Positions 1 through 9,122 of a stretch of DNA of 64,000 nt are shown in pieces. Location of the stretch: NCBI GenBank assembly GCA_964580725.1, contig CAZOLV010000002.1:1-64000 (forward strand), read 5' to 3'. The position numbers were made by a program, and so were the translations under genes. How positions within the stretch are numbered: the stretch's first letter is position 1; every line of letters starts with the position of its first letter. The notes under the pieces were generated by a model. The model was given only the letters and a program-made list of their open reading frames with translations. It did not search any database and was not told the DNA's origin. The DNA comes from Amarolinea sp964580725. Its GTDB lineage: Bacteria; Chloroflexota; Anaerolineae; SSC4; Amarolineaceae.

Positions 1-70
1 TCTGCGCTGCTTTTCTTCTGCTTCTGCGCTGCTTGTCTTCTGCTTCTGCTCCGCTTCTCTTTTGCTACTG
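1..70. repeat. T/C-rich low-complexity stretch
   Basis: The left edge is a degenerate pyrimidine-rich repeat built on ttctgcttctgcgctgctt-like units. No credible reading frame uses it. Positions 71-210 hold nothing recognisable beyond the downstream flank of the CBS gene. Confidence 0.6.
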
Positions 71-210
71 TTGCGCTACGTTGATGCTGCTGTCTGGCCG
101 CTTTTCTGTCCACTCTGTTTCTGGCCGTGCATCATCTGTCAGATCGCATAACCGCTGCCTCTGGCTGTCGTTGGCGCGCCAATGCACGACTTCTGCGGGG
201 TTGGTCCGCC

Positions 211-648
211 TCAGCCCGTGGCAGCTTCGTCATCCTCTCGCCATTCGCGCGCCAGCAGGCGAAAGATGTCGGTATCAGTCACGACGCCAACGATGATCCC
301 GTCATCGTCCATCACCGGAAAACCGCCAACCTTGTATTGCAGCATCAATTCCACTATCTCCACCAGCGGCGTATCTGGCGTCACCGTGTAGACTCCTGGC
401 GTCATCGCTTCGCTCACAGTCAACCAGGCGCTGGCCGCCGGATCGTAGGGGTCAACGGCGGTCGCCATCGAAGCAGCCCGCACATCGCCCTTGGTCAGAA
501 TACCGACCAGGCGCCCATCGTCGTCCAGCACCGGCAGCCGGCGCACCTGATGGGTTTCGAGTAGGGCAGCCGCCTCGTCAAGATCGGTGTCTTGGTGGAC
601 AGTCAGGGCGGGAGCGCTCATGATGTCGCGCACGAGATAGGTTGGCAT
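211..648 (-). CDS. CBS-domain pair protein
   Basis: This 145-residue soluble protein consists of two CBS motifs (about residues 1-60 and 75-135), each ending in the usual glycine/aspartate turn, LVGILTKGDVR and IIVGVVTDTDIF. Stand-alone CBS pairs bind adenosine ligands (AMP, ATP, NADH or SAM) and act as energy-state sensors or modulators of partner enzymes. The ATG at 648 follows GAGGAAAATGCA, a good ribosome site. A second CBS-pair protein lies 5 kb away beyond the oxidoreductase operon, so the two may be paralogues serving the same redox neighbourhood. The partner cannot be told from sequence. Confidence 0.9.
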   Translation of the reverse strand: MPTYLVRDIMSAPALTVHQDTDLDEAAALLETHQVRRLPVLDDDGRLVGILTKGDVRAASMATAVDPYDPAASAWLTVSEAMTPGVYTVTPDTPLVEIVELMLQYKVGGFPVMDDDGIIVGVVTDTDIFRLLAREWREDDEAATG

Positions 649-719
649 TGCATTTTCCTCTCAGAACTACGAGCCGAGAACCACGAATCGAATGAATTCG
701 GGGCTGAAGGACCTCGGCG

Positions 720-937
720 AGGCTTCGACAGGCTTCGACAGGCTCAGCCTGCGCTGGCCGGTATCGGGTGGGGCGTGATGCGCCCCACCACACGCGCCCA
801 CGCAGGTGGACGCCAGGCTTCGACAGGCTTCGACAGGCTCAGCCTGCGCCGGCCGGCATCGGGTGGGGCGTGATGCGCCCCACCACACGCGCCCACGCAG
901 GTGGAGGCCCGGCCGCAGGCCCCTCAGGCGCGATTTC
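720..937. repeat. 95-bp tandem duplication (REP-like element)
   Basis: Two near-identical copies of a 95-bp unit begin at 721 and 816. Each starts with gcttcgacaggctcagcctg and contains a hairpin, GGTGGGGCG-TGATG-CGCCCCACC, with a 9-bp perfect stem. The second copy carries on through a CCTCAGGCGCGATTTCA tail to about 937. A third diverged copy lies inverted at 20229-20330. The repeat fills most of the 335-bp gap between the CBS gene and the aminotransferase; no gene is present there. Confidence 0.85.
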
Positions 938-983
938 AATCGCCCGACCGATTTCCCATCCGGTCAATCCTGTCAAAAAACCG

Positions 984-2267
984 CTAGTTGGCGCGCAAGG
1001 CCGGCGCCATGACCGGCGTGATCTGGCCCGCCAGACGCCCCTCGATCGCATGCGCCAGTCGGCGGATGCCCTCTTCGATCATGGCCGGTTCGGCGTTGGA
1101 AAAGTTCAAGCGCATCGTATTCCCATGACCGCCCTGCCGGCCAGCAGCGTAGAACGCATGACCTGGCACAAAAGCGACCTTTTCGCGCACGGCATCCTGC
1201 AACAGATCCTCGGCGTTGATCTCCTCTGGCAGTTCCACCCAGAGAAACAACCCGCCGTGCGGATGCGTCCAGCGCACCCCTGGCGGCGCATAACGCGTCA
1301 ACGCAGCCAGCATCACATCCCTGCGGGCGCCGTAGACCTGGCGCAACATGCGCACATGTTTCTCCAGGAAGCCATCTTTGGCCACTTCATACGCCACCAT
1401 CTGATCGAAGATACTGCTGTGCAGATCCATGCCCTGCTTGGCCTGAACGCACTTCTGCAACACCTCCACCGGCGCCACGATCCAGCCCAGGCGCAGCCCA
1501 GGCGCCAGCGTCTTGGAGAAGGTGCTCAAGTAAAGGATGTTGCCGCGAAAATAGCCGTGACCGTCGCAGGCGCGCGATTCCAGGTGTTCGCAGTCCAACT
1601 GCACCAGCGTCGGCAGGTGTTCGCCTTCGTAGCGCAGCTCGCCATACGGATCGTCTTCGATGATCGGCACGCCGTAACGGTCGGCCATTTCGACCAGTTC
1701 CTGGCGTCGCTCCAACGAAAGGGTCACGCCGCCGGGGTTTTGGAAATTGGGCAAAATGTACATGAACTTGACGCCGGCGCGCAGGGCCTCTTCCAACAGG
1801 CCAACCTGCAGACCCTCGTCATCAATCGGCACTTCCACGTATTCGGCCTGATACGCATTCCAGGCTTGCAACGCGCCCAGGTAGGTGGGACGTTCCACCA
1901 GAATGACATCACCCGGATTGATCAGCAGCTTGCCGATCAAGTCGAGCGCCTGCTGCGAGCCGGACGTGATCAGCACGTTGTCTTCTTTGGCGTACACGCC
2001 GTATTTTTCCATCTTTTCAACGATGAGACGGCGCAGGGGTAAGTAGCCCTCGGTCGTGCTGTACTGCAGCGCCTTGCTGCCGGCCTGCGTCAATACTCGA
2101 TCGGCCGCGGCCCGGAACGCCTCGACCGGGAACAGTTCCGGCGCCGGCAAACCGCCCGCAAATGAAATGATGTCGGGTTGTTGCGTCAGCTTGAGCAGTT
2201 CTCGAATGGCCGAACTGCCCATGCGTTGGTTACGCTGTGCGTAGCGTCGTTGCCACGGTGTCGTCAT
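984..2267 (-). CDS. PLP-dependent aminotransferase, LysN/2-aminoadipate type
   Basis: A 427-residue fold-type I aminotransferase. It shows the SSAIRELL...DIISFAGGLP opening typical of the Thermus LysN/MocR-like aminotransferase group, the SQQALDL cofactor segment, PNFQNPGG, the EDDPYGELRYEG aspartate region, and STFSKTLAPGLRLGW carrying the Schiff-base lysine. Members transaminate 2-aminoadipate, branched or aromatic amino acids with 2-oxoglutarate, so the exact substrate is uncertain. The length fits the family. An AAAGGAG site precedes the ATG by about 13 bases. It is downstream of, and codirectional with, usp and the ferredoxin oxidoreductase operon, whose 2-oxoacid substrates this enzyme could supply by deaminating amino acids (inference). 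Confidence 0.9.
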   Translation of the reverse strand: MTTPWQRRYAQRNQRMGSSAIRELLKLTQQPDIISFAGGLPAPELFPVEAFRAAADRVLTQAGSKALQYSTTEGYLPLRRLIVEKMEKYGVYAKEDNVLITSGSQQALDLIGKLLINPGDVILVERPTYLGALQAWNAYQAEYVEVPIDDEGLQVGLLEEALRAGVKFMYILPNFQNPGGVTLSLERRQELVEMADRYGVPIIEDDPYGELRYEGEHLPTLVQLDCEHLESRACDGHGYFRGNILYLSTFSKTLAPGLRLGWIVAPVEVLQKCVQAKQGMDLHSSIFDQMVAYEVAKDGFLEKHVRMLRQVYGARRDVMLAALTRYAPPGVRWTHPHGGLFLWVELPEEINAEDLLQDAVREKVAFVPGHAFYAAGRQGGHGNTMRLNFSNAEPAMIEEGIRRLAHAIEGRLAGQITPVMAPALRAN

Positions 2268-2345
2268 GATGTCAACACTCCTTTGTGTGTTCCCAGGGGA
2301 CTGGGGCAGAGCCGGCCGGCTCGCCCATCAGGGACAGGGACGATG

Positions 2346-2789
2346 CTATTTGCCGCGCGCACGAATCAGCAGAATGGGGCACGGTGCGCCTTGCAACACC
2401 TTTTCGGCAACGCTGCCGTAGACCCAACGACTGATACCGCCGCGGCCGTGGGTGGACATGGCGATCAGATCGCAGCTTTCGGCGCGGGCATAGTCGGTGA
2501 TGGCGTCGGGAACCGGCCCATCCAACACGGCGGTTTGACAAGAGATGCCCTTCGCCCGCAGTTCGCCGGCCACCCCTTGCAGGTATTGCGTCGCTTGCTC
2601 ATGCAGGCCTGGAATCTCGGTCACTGAACCGGAAAGAACCAGGTCGGGCGCAATCAACTGATAGGGCGAAACCACGACCCTCAGCAAGGTGATGGTACTC
2701 TTGAACTCCAACGCCAGGGCTTCCGCGTGGTGTAAAGCGGCTTCGGCCAGCGCCGAACCATCCAGAGGCACGAGTATCTTCTGGAACAT
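2346..2789 (-). CDS. universal stress protein (UspA family)
   Basis: A 147-residue Usp-fold protein. The frame is open further upstream, but the start MFQKILVPLDGS at 2789 is chosen because it is the canonical UspA N-terminus and is preceded by AGGAGA at 9 bases. The C-terminal ATP-binding signature reads STHGRGGISRWVYGSVAEKVL, matching G-2x-G-9x-G-S/T, so nucleotide binding is expected. Usp proteins are cytoplasmic stress or energy-status factors. It follows the oxidoreductase gamma gene by 68 bases and is probably cotranscribed with it. Confidence 0.93.
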   Translation of the reverse strand: MFQKILVPLDGSALAEAALHHAEALALEFKSTITLLRVVVSPYQLIAPDLVLSGSVTEIPGLHEQATQYLQGVAGELRAKGISCQTAVLDGPVPDAITDYARAESCDLIAMSTHGRGGISRWVYGSVAEKVLQGAPCPILLIRARGK

Positions 2790-2857
2790 TGCATCTTCTC
2801 CTGTTCTATCTCGATCTCTAGCGCATCCTCTGACGAGGTGCGCCCACGGCGTCGCCA

Positions 2858-3406
2858 TCACGCCAGGACGCGCAGACCGTATTCGGCGCCGCGGCGCAGT
2901 GCGACTTTGTTTGGCTCCAGGAAACGCCGATTGCGTTCCGGTAAGTGATTCTCCAGCGCCCGGTCGAGCGCCTCCAGCGGCAGCAGACCGGTTGCTTCCA
3001 ACAGGGCGCCAAGCATGATGGCGTTGGTCAGTTTCAGCGAGCCAAGCTGCATGGCCAGATCGTTGCCCGGCACCGGGATGACATGAATATCGCTGCGAGT
3101 CACCTCGCGTGACACCAGCGAGCTGTTGTAGATCAGGTAGCCGCCCGGCTTGACCAGCGGCTCATACTTGTCAACCGAGGGCAAATTCAGCGCAATCACC
3201 GCGTCGGGATGGCGCACCAGCGGCGCGCCCACCTCTTCAGTGCCCACGACGACGATGCAGTGCGCCGTGCCGCCGCGCATCTCCGGGCCATAGGAGGGAA
3301 TCCAGGTCACGGTCCGGCCCTCGTCCATCGCGGCATAGGCCAGCAGTTGACCGGCAAACAGGGCGCCTTGCCCACCAAAACCAGAAAAGACCATCGAGAA
3401 TTCCAT
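2858..3406 (-). CDS. 2-oxoacid:ferredoxin oxidoreductase, gamma subunit
   Basis: A 182-residue gamma subunit of the pyruvate/2-oxoglutarate ferredoxin oxidoreductase family. The N-terminus FSGFGGQGALFAGQLLAYAA is the family signature, followed by WIPSYGPEMRGGTAHC. In the complex (cytoplasmic, oxygen-sensitive) the subunit helps assemble the CoA and TPP sites. The start at 3406 is supported by AAGGAG 9 bases upstream; the longer reading frame to 3457 lacks a comparable signal. It is the fourth gene of a ferredoxin-alpha-beta-gamma operon, 117 bases after the beta gene. KOR (2-oxoglutarate) or VOR (branched-chain) cannot be separated by eye. Confidence 0.93.
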   Translation of the reverse strand: MEFSMVFSGFGGQGALFAGQLLAYAAMDEGRTVTWIPSYGPEMRGGTAHCIVVVGTEEVGAPLVRHPDAVIALNLPSVDKYEPLVKPGGYLIYNSSLVSREVTRSDIHVIPVPGNDLAMQLGSLKLTNAIMLGALLEATGLLPLEALDRALENHLPERNRRFLEPNKVALRRGAEYGLRVLA

Positions 3407-3523
3407 GTCTGATCGCTCCTTGTGCTTCATTGCAACATTTCTTTCACAGCGCCTCATTGCGCTGCAAGTCAGTCGCCGGCAGGTTGGCCAGGCCTACGAC
3501 AGGCGCAGGCCAACCGCCGCAGA

Positions 3524-4305
<782 letters not shown>

Positions 4306-4309
<4 letters not shown>

Positions 4310-5487
4310 GATTTCACCTCCGCCGGATTGACAGCCAGCCGATGGGCGACGGTCGCTTGTTGCAGGACGCCCGACGGCTGTTGATTGCCATTGTGTTTGA
4401 ATCCGTTGCCGCTGTTGATCGGCTTGACGGCGCCGTACAGCGAGACCAGCGTTTGTAGCGTATTGAGAATTTCATCGGGCAAGGGGATGGCGCCGCCCAT
4501 GCGCCCGTAGAAGTGTACTGGCGCCCGGCCTTCCACGATGGCCTTGACGTCGTGCAGCATCTGGCCAGCGTTCATTTCCACCACCAGGATCGCCTTCTTG
4601 CCGGCGGCCAGCGTGCGCAGCCGCTCTTCCGGATAGGGCCAGAGCGTCACCGGGCGCAACAGCCCAACGCGCATTCCCTGCTCGCGCGCCTGACGAATGG
4701 CCGACGTGGCGACGCGTCCCATCGTGCCAAAGGCCACGATCAGATATTCGGCGTCTTCGGTCATGAACTCCTTGCTGCGCACCTCGTTGGCCTTGATCGT
4801 GGCCAGTTTTTCTTGCAGGTGCAGATTGTGCTTTTCCAACCCCTCGGCCGTCAGGTTGAGCGAGGTGATGAAACGATGCGGCCGTCCTACTGCGCCGGTC
4901 AAAGCCCAGTCGGGCCTTTCGGTGCGCAGTGGGCGCGCCGGCGGCATCTCGGCCGGTTCCATCATTTGACCAATGGTGCCGTCTGCCAGGATCACCACCG
5001 CCGTGCGATAGCGATCGGCCAGGTCGAACGCCTCATAGGTGAAATCAACCGCCTCTTGCACCGTGGCCGGGGCGAGGACGATGTTGTTGTAGTCGCCATG
5101 TCCGGCGGTTTTTACCATCTGGAAATAGTCCGACTGCGATGGTTGAATGTTGCCGAGGCCGGGGCCGCCGCGCATGATGTCAACGATCACGCAGGGCACC
5201 TCCGAACCGGCGATGTACGACAGCCCTTCCTGCATCAAACTGACGCCAGGGCTGGAAGAAGAGGTCATCACCCGCACGCCGCCGCAGGCGGCGCCATACA
5301 CCATATTGATCGCGCCCAGTTCGCTTTCGGCCTGCAAAAAAGCCCGCCCAAGTGCGGGCATTTGGGCGGCCATATACTCAAGTAATTCAGTCTGTGGGGT
5401 GATTGGGTATCCAAAATAGGCTTCGAGGCCAGCGCGAATCGCAGCCTCGGCGATTGCTTCGTTGCCTTTCCATAGCTCCTTTGCCAT
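4306..5487 (-). CDS. 2-oxoacid:ferredoxin oxidoreductase, alpha subunit
   Basis: A 393-residue alpha subunit. The opening KELWKGNEAIAEAAIRAGLE with YFGYPITPQTELLEYMA is the KorA/VorB signature, and GVRVMTSSSSPGVSLMQEGLSY marks the pyrimidine-domain region of the TPP fold. The start at 5487 is chosen over 5508 because AAAGGAGAT lies 6 bases upstream. The gene is second in the operon, 42 bases after the small ferredoxin. The residues after about 355 form a low-conservation tail (NSGNGFKHNGNQQPSG) that differs from typical C-termini. Substrate preference is not determinable by eye. Confidence 0.94.
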
Positions 5488-5529
5488 GGTTGATCTCCTT
5501 TGCTCCATCTGTTCTCGCTTGCGCCGGCT

Positions 5530-5781
5530 CTATGCCACCGCGGCGGCTCGTTGCGGCGTCTTTGCCTGGTAACGGTAGACCTTGAACACGACGTCGGGGC
5601 AGATGACGGCGCACAAGCCGCAGCCTGTGCAGGCGCTCTGGGTTTCGACCAGTTCGACCGGGTGATACCCCTTTGCGTTCAAGCCGCTAGACATGTGCAA
5701 CACGCTCTGCGGACAAACCGTGGTGCACAACTCGCAGCCCTTACAACGATTGGCTTCGATGACAACCGTACCTCTGGCCAT
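5530..5781 (-). CDS. 2x[4Fe-4S] ferredoxin (delta subunit of the oxidoreductase)
   Basis: An 83-residue dicluster ferredoxin with CKGCELCTTVCPQ and CTGCGLCAVICPD, two complete CxxCxxCxxxCP motifs. It is the electron-accepting delta subunit that wires the alpha/beta/gamma complex to the soluble ferredoxin pool. The ATG at 5781 has AAAGGAGG 7 bases upstream; a longer open frame to 6183 is only antisense overlap with the CBS gene. It is the first gene of the operon and follows a clear promoter at 5889-5917 after a leader of about 100 bases, which contains a 10-bp direct repeat, gatggcattc, near 5856-5880. Confidence 0.94.
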   Translation of the reverse strand: MARGTVVIEANRCKGCELCTTVCPQSVLHMSSGLNAKGYHPVELVETQSACTGCGLCAVICPDVVFKVYRYQAKTPQRAAAVA

Positions 5782-5888
5782 ATTGATTCCTCCTTTGGAC
5801 TCTCGCCAGGATCTGTCTGCCATGATTGCGGGGATCGTTCCTGGATCGCCATCTCCTTTGATGGCATTCGATGGCATTCGTAGGGCAA

Positions 5889-5917
5889 ATTGTAACCTGC
5901 TTTGCGTCAGGCGGCAA
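5889..5917 (-). promoter_or_regulatory. sigma70-type promoter of the ferredoxin oxidoreductase operon
   Basis: On the minus strand, TTGCCG (5917-5912), a 17-base spacer and TACAAT (5894-5889). The -35 box overlaps the last codons of the upstream CBS gene, so the operon can be expressed separately from it. Confidence 0.65.
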
Positions 5918-6380
5918 CTGACGAGCCGCCTCCTCGCTGCGTCTGATTCTCGGTCGGCTGGCCTTCTTCGGCCTCGAGCAACTCGATCAGATGATCGAGC
6001 AAATCGGTTTCGGTGACGATGCCCACCAGCACATCTCCGCGCACGATGGGAATGCCGCCGATCTTGCGACTGCGCATGATGACCGCAGCTTCGAGCACAG
6101 TCGCTTCCGGCGACAGCGTCACCGGGTCGGGGGTCATGCAAGCGCCCACTTCGATGTGTTCGAGCAGGAAATTGTCGTACCACTTTTCGTGCAAGAGAAT
6201 GGGAGAATTGGTCGCCCGGCGCATGTCGCGGTCGGTGACAATGCCAACCAGACGCCCATTTTCGACGACCGGCAAACGGCGAAAATTACCCTGGCGCATG
6301 AGGGTGATGGCCGTGCCGATAGACTGCGAGGGTTGAACCGTCACAGGGTTTTCTGTCATGATCTCGGCGATTCTGGTCAT
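5907..6380 (-). CDS. CBS-domain pair protein
   Basis: A 157-residue CBS pair: residues 1-65 with RLVGIVTDRDMRRA and residues 80-145 with VLVGIVTETDLLDHL. The linker holds an aromatic/acidic insert (LHEKWYDNFLLEHIEVG). The C-terminal 20 residues are polar and probably disordered. AGGAAG lies just ahead of the ATG. It probably binds adenine nucleotides or NADH and modulates another protein. Its position directly ahead of the 2-oxoacid oxidoreductase operon and behind rex suggests an energy-sensing role there, which is inference. Confidence 0.9.
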   Translation of the reverse strand: MTRIAEIMTENPVTVQPSQSIGTAITLMRQGNFRRLPVVENGRLVGIVTDRDMRRATNSPILLHEKWYDNFLLEHIEVGACMTPDPVTLSPEATVLEAAVIMRSRKIGGIPIVRGDVLVGIVTETDLLDHLIELLEAEEGQPTENQTQRGGGSSVAA

Positions 6381-6774
6381 TGGCTTCCTACCTTCTTGCA
6401 GCTTCCAAACTCCAGCGTTCTGATCTCTGCTGCGGACTGGGCGCCTCGTTGGGCATACGCCCGCGTCTGCGCAAGGGCCTGAGCGCTGCCGGTCTCATTG
6501 TAACCCGTGACCTGCCCAGCCAACATGACTTGCATCATAAGGGCCGCCGTGCGCCTCCAGAAACCTGGTCGTGGGCGCCGCACGCGCAAGCAGGGAGTCA
6601 GATGAATCATTGGGTCTGCGGCGGGGTTGGGTCGGGCGTTCTATCGAGGGGTGAGACTCAGCAGTCGCGACGGGGCGACTGGCGATCTCGGGCGGGGCTT
6701 TTCCTTCATGGCCGTTGTCTGGCGACAACCGGCCGCCGGCAGTTTGTCAGTGCCGATGACAACTCATGTCGAAC
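6381..6774. other. 394-bp intergenic region between CBS gene and rex
   Basis: No credible gene. On the minus strand a -10 box TACAAT (6502-6497) with a weak -35 TGTTGG (6525-6520), 17-base spacing, could drive the CBS gene. The part next to the rex stop is featureless apart from a short direct repeat, aactcatgtc, at about 6760-6780. Confidence 0.4.
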
Positions 6775-7395
6775 TCATGTCAAATAAAAGGTCATGCGCT
6801 GCAGGTGCATCACAGGGTCAATATACTGCACACGCACGCCTAACGGCGCAGCCAGAGTGATGGGCGCATAGTTCAGAATGGCCCGGACGCCGGCCGCGAC
6901 CAACGTGTCGGCGATGGCCTGGGCGACGCCGGCTGGCGCGGCAATCAGGGCGACGCGGATGCCCTGGGCGCGCACGACAGCCGCCAGATTCTGGCTATCC
7001 TGAACGACCAGGTTGGCGAGAGGTTGTCCAATCTTGTTGGGGTCGTTATCGAACACCGCGGCGATGCGGAACCCGCGCCCTTCGAAACCCCCGTAGTGCG
7101 CCAGGGCGTGACCCAGGTCGCCGGCGCCAATCAGCGCAACCTCCCAGATGCGGTCTACCTGCAAGATGCGCTGCAACTGTTCGCGCAGAAAGGCAATGTC
7201 GTACCCGGTGCCTTGCTTGCCAAATTCGCCAAAATGCGAGAGGTCCTTGCGAATCTGCGCTGAACTGATGCCCAACCGATCCCCCAATTCTTGCGATGAG
7301 GTGATTTCACGGCCCTCGGCCGCCAAAAAGTTGAGTGACCGCAGATAGATTGGCAACCGGCCCACCACGATGTCCGGTATGGAATTGATTGACAT
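6775..7395 (-). CDS. rex: redox-sensing transcriptional repressor Rex
   Basis: A 206-residue Rex repressor. An N-terminal winged helix (ITSSQELGDRLGISSAQIRKDLSHFG, given as two adjoining family blocks) is followed by GKQGTGY and a Rossmann domain with GAGDLGHAL for NAD(H) binding. The C-terminal domain-swapped helix ends LQRMTFYLT. Rex binds DNA when NADH/NAD is low and releases when NADH rises, controlling fermentation and anaerobic respiration genes. The ATG at 7395 has AAAGGA about 10 bases upstream; an in-frame ATG at 7404 would sit only one base from that site. It is transcribed away from the VTT gene, and a Rex half-site lies near its own promoter. Confidence 0.95.
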   Translation of the reverse strand: MSINSIPDIVVGRLPIYLRSLNFLAAEGREITSSQELGDRLGISSAQIRKDLSHFGEFGKQGTGYDIAFLREQLQRILQVDRIWEVALIGAGDLGHALAHYGGFEGRGFRIAAVFDNDPNKIGQPLANLVVQDSQNLAAVVRAQGIRVALIAAPAGVAQAIADTLVAAGVRAILNYAPITLAAPLGVRVQYIDPVMHLQRMTFYLT

Positions 7396-7410
7396 CGAAC
7401 GCATATCCTT

Positions 7411-7466
7411 TAGTAAATAGTAAATAGTAAGTAGAAAATAGCAAATAGCAGACAGCAAGTAGCAAA
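7411..7466. repeat. eight tandem 7-bp units in the rex leader
   Basis: Eight head-to-tail heptamers of the type tagtaaa/tagcaaa run from 7411 to 7466, immediately upstream of the rex start and inside the predicted transcript leader. It is an A/T-rich island in a GC-rich genome and could vary in copy number. Confidence 0.75.
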
Positions 7467-7528
7467 TGGCACTACATTTGGCGCACGGCGTCAAGAGCGT
7501 TGCGCCTGTTGTGCGGCTTGTATGGTCT

Positions 7529-7535
7529 TTGTGAA
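7529..7535. promoter_or_regulatory. possible Rex operator half-site
   Basis: TTGTGAA matches one half of the Rex consensus TTGTGAA-N4-TTCACAA. It lies 13 bases downstream of the rex -10 box. The second half is not conserved (TGAACGC), so this is a half-site at best and autoregulation is only suggested. Confidence 0.3.
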
Positions 7536-7547
7536 GTAGTGAACGCA

Positions 7548-7576
7548 ATAGTAGCACAGTTCGTTCGTTTAGGCAA
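7548..7576 (-). promoter_or_regulatory. promoter of rex
   Basis: On the minus strand, TTGCCT (7576-7571), 17 bases and TACTAT (7553-7548). It gives a leader of about 145 bases that includes the heptamer repeat and the possible Rex half-site. Confidence 0.6.
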
Positions 7577-7582
7577 TTCCTT

Positions 7583-7611
7583 TTCGCCTCTGCTGCGCAA
7601 TCTGCTATAAT
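7583..7611 (+). promoter_or_regulatory. divergent promoter toward the VTT gene
   Basis: TTCGCC (7583-7588), a 17-base spacer and a perfect TATAAT (7606-7611). The -35 box is 6 bases from the -35 of the rex promoter, so the two are back to back and a protein bound here would affect both. Confidence 0.5.
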
Positions 7612-7776
7612 CCTACAGCGCACAGCGGTCGGCTGGCATACGCTGCGCTGGCGCGACGGGGGGAACTGCGAGGTGTGCTGCGGCGTTTGGCCCCAGGAGG
7701 TCGCGACCCAATCAGCCGCTCGACGACGGGCGCGTCGGGCCGGCGCCCGATCAGATGAAGAGGAAACGTTGAATTC

Positions 7777-8469
7777 ATGATATCAAGAGACCGCATCCCT
7801 GCCTGGCTGCACCGCTGGCTGCCGGCGCTGATCCTGCTCGCTGTCGCGGTTGCGGCGTTGAGTTTCTACCTTGCGCGCGAGCAGACCGCCGGCTGGATGA
7901 TTCAGGCCGAGACCTGGCGCCTGCGCCTGCTGCGGCTCGGCTCCTGGGCGCCTCTCGTCTACGTGCTACTCTACATCAGCCAGATCGTCTTTCCGCCCCT
8001 GCCGGGCGGCGTGCTCGGCACTGTGGGCGGCTACCTCTTTGGTTTGACCCTGGGACTGCTCTACAACTTCATCGGCCTGGTCATTGGCGCCAGCCTGGCC
8101 TTGTGGGTTGCGCGCCGTTGGGGCCAACCGCTGGCCCAACGACTGGCGGGCAGCAGGCAATGGCTGACCTTGCAGCGTTTGACGGCGCTGCGCTCCCCCT
8201 GGATTTGGGCCATCGTTTTCCTCCTGCCTGCCGCCGATATTGCCTATTTCATCGCCGGCCTGACGCGGGCGCCGCTGCGCCAACTTCTGCTGGCCGCCAT
8301 CATCGGGCGCTCGCCGGCGCTCGTGTTTTCCACCATCAGCGGCGCCGGCGTGGCCCTGCTGCCCCCCAATCTGGTCTGGCTGCCAATCGCGGCGCTGCTG
8401 TTGGCCGCCGCGCTCGGCTACCTCCTGCGCGATCGCCTCATGCGCCTGGCTCTGCGCCACGTCGAGTAA
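7777..8469 (+). CDS. TVP38/TMEM64 (VTT) family membrane protein
   Basis: A 230-residue polytopic membrane protein. A first helix (about 14-32) is followed by the VTT core: VYVLLYISQIVFPPLPGGVL, a GTVGGYLFG turn, a glycine-rich GLVIGASLALWVARRWG helix, FLLPAADIAYFIAGLTRAPL and two C-terminal helices. DedA/VTT proteins are implicated in undecaprenyl-phosphate or phospholipid flipping and in envelope homeostasis; the substrate here is unknown. It is divergent from rex. GAAGAGGAAA lies about 13 bases before the ATG, with a predicted leader of about 160 bases. Confidence 0.88.
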   Translation: MISRDRIPAWLHRWLPALILLAVAVAALSFYLAREQTAGWMIQAETWRLRLLRLGSWAPLVYVLLYISQIVFPPLPGGVLGTVGGYLFGLTLGLLYNFIGLVIGASLALWVARRWGQPLAQRLAGSRQWLTLQRLTALRSPWIWAIVFLLPAADIAYFIAGLTRAPLRQLLLAAIIGRSPALVFSTISGAGVALLPPNLVWLPIAALLLAAALGYLLRDRLMRLALRHVE

Positions 8470-8535
8470 TACCATCGCACAACGGCCCCTGATCGAGAAC
8501 CCCCGTTGGAAAATTCCCCCGTTGGAGAAGAAGCC

Positions 8536-9081
8536 ATGACCAACCTGCCTGCCGCCCTTGACCCGCGCGCCTATCGCAACACCATCGGACTGTTCGCCAC
8601 CGGCGTGGCCGTCGTGACGACGCAATCTGGCGCCGAAACCTACGGTATGACCGCCAACGCCATCGCGTCGGTCTCACTCGACCCCATGCTGCTGCTGGTG
8701 TGCATCGGCAAGAAGGCGCGCATGGCCGCCATGCTGACCGCCGCGCCCACTTTTGCCGTCAACATCCTGCGCGCCGATCAGGAGTCCCTTTCGACTTTCT
8801 TCGCCGGCGCCTGGAAACAAGAGACGCCGCCGCCCTTCGCCTTTTTGCCCTGGCCAGAAGAGCCGGCGCTTGGCCAAACGCGTTTGCAGGATGCGTTGGC
8901 CGCCATCGGCTGCATCAAACACGAGGTGTTCGAAGGCGGCGACCACTGGATCGTCGTGGGTCGGGCCGTTCGGCTGTACCAGGGTGAACCGCCGCGCTCC
9001 CCGCTGCTCTTCTACGGCGGTCGCTATGACCAACTCGACGTGACCAAAGAGCACCCGGCGCCAACGCGCCGCGACATGTGA
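8536..9081 (+). CDS. flavin reductase domain protein (FMN-binding split barrel)
   Basis: A 181-residue flavin-reductase-like protein of the HpaC/DIM6 type. YRNTIGLFATGVAVVTTQ and YGMTANAIASVSLDPMLLLV are the signature strands that bind FMN, followed by FAVNILRADQESLSTFFAG. Such proteins reduce FMN/FAD with NAD(P)H for a partner monooxygenase or act alone as flavoproteins. ATG 8536 is preferred over 8506 because GGAGAAGAAG lies directly upstream. It ends 41 bases before the hydratase start and is probably cotranscribed with it. No oxygenase partner is present in the window. Confidence 0.9.
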   Translation: MTNLPAALDPRAYRNTIGLFATGVAVVTTQSGAETYGMTANAIASVSLDPMLLLVCIGKKARMAAMLTAAPTFAVNILRADQESLSTFFAGAWKQETPPPFAFLPWPEEPALGQTRLQDALAAIGCIKHEVFEGGDHWIVVGRAVRLYQGEPPRSPLLFYGGRYDQLDVTKEHPAPTRRDM

Positions 9082-9122
9082 ACCAACCGCAGCGCCAATC
9101 CGCTGCAGAGGAGAATGATCGA

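Noticed and set aside
2309..2322. Perfect palindrome GAGCCGGCCGGCTC between usp and the aminotransferase
   Set aside because: Short, GC-only, with no T run, so not a terminator; chance is likely in this base composition.
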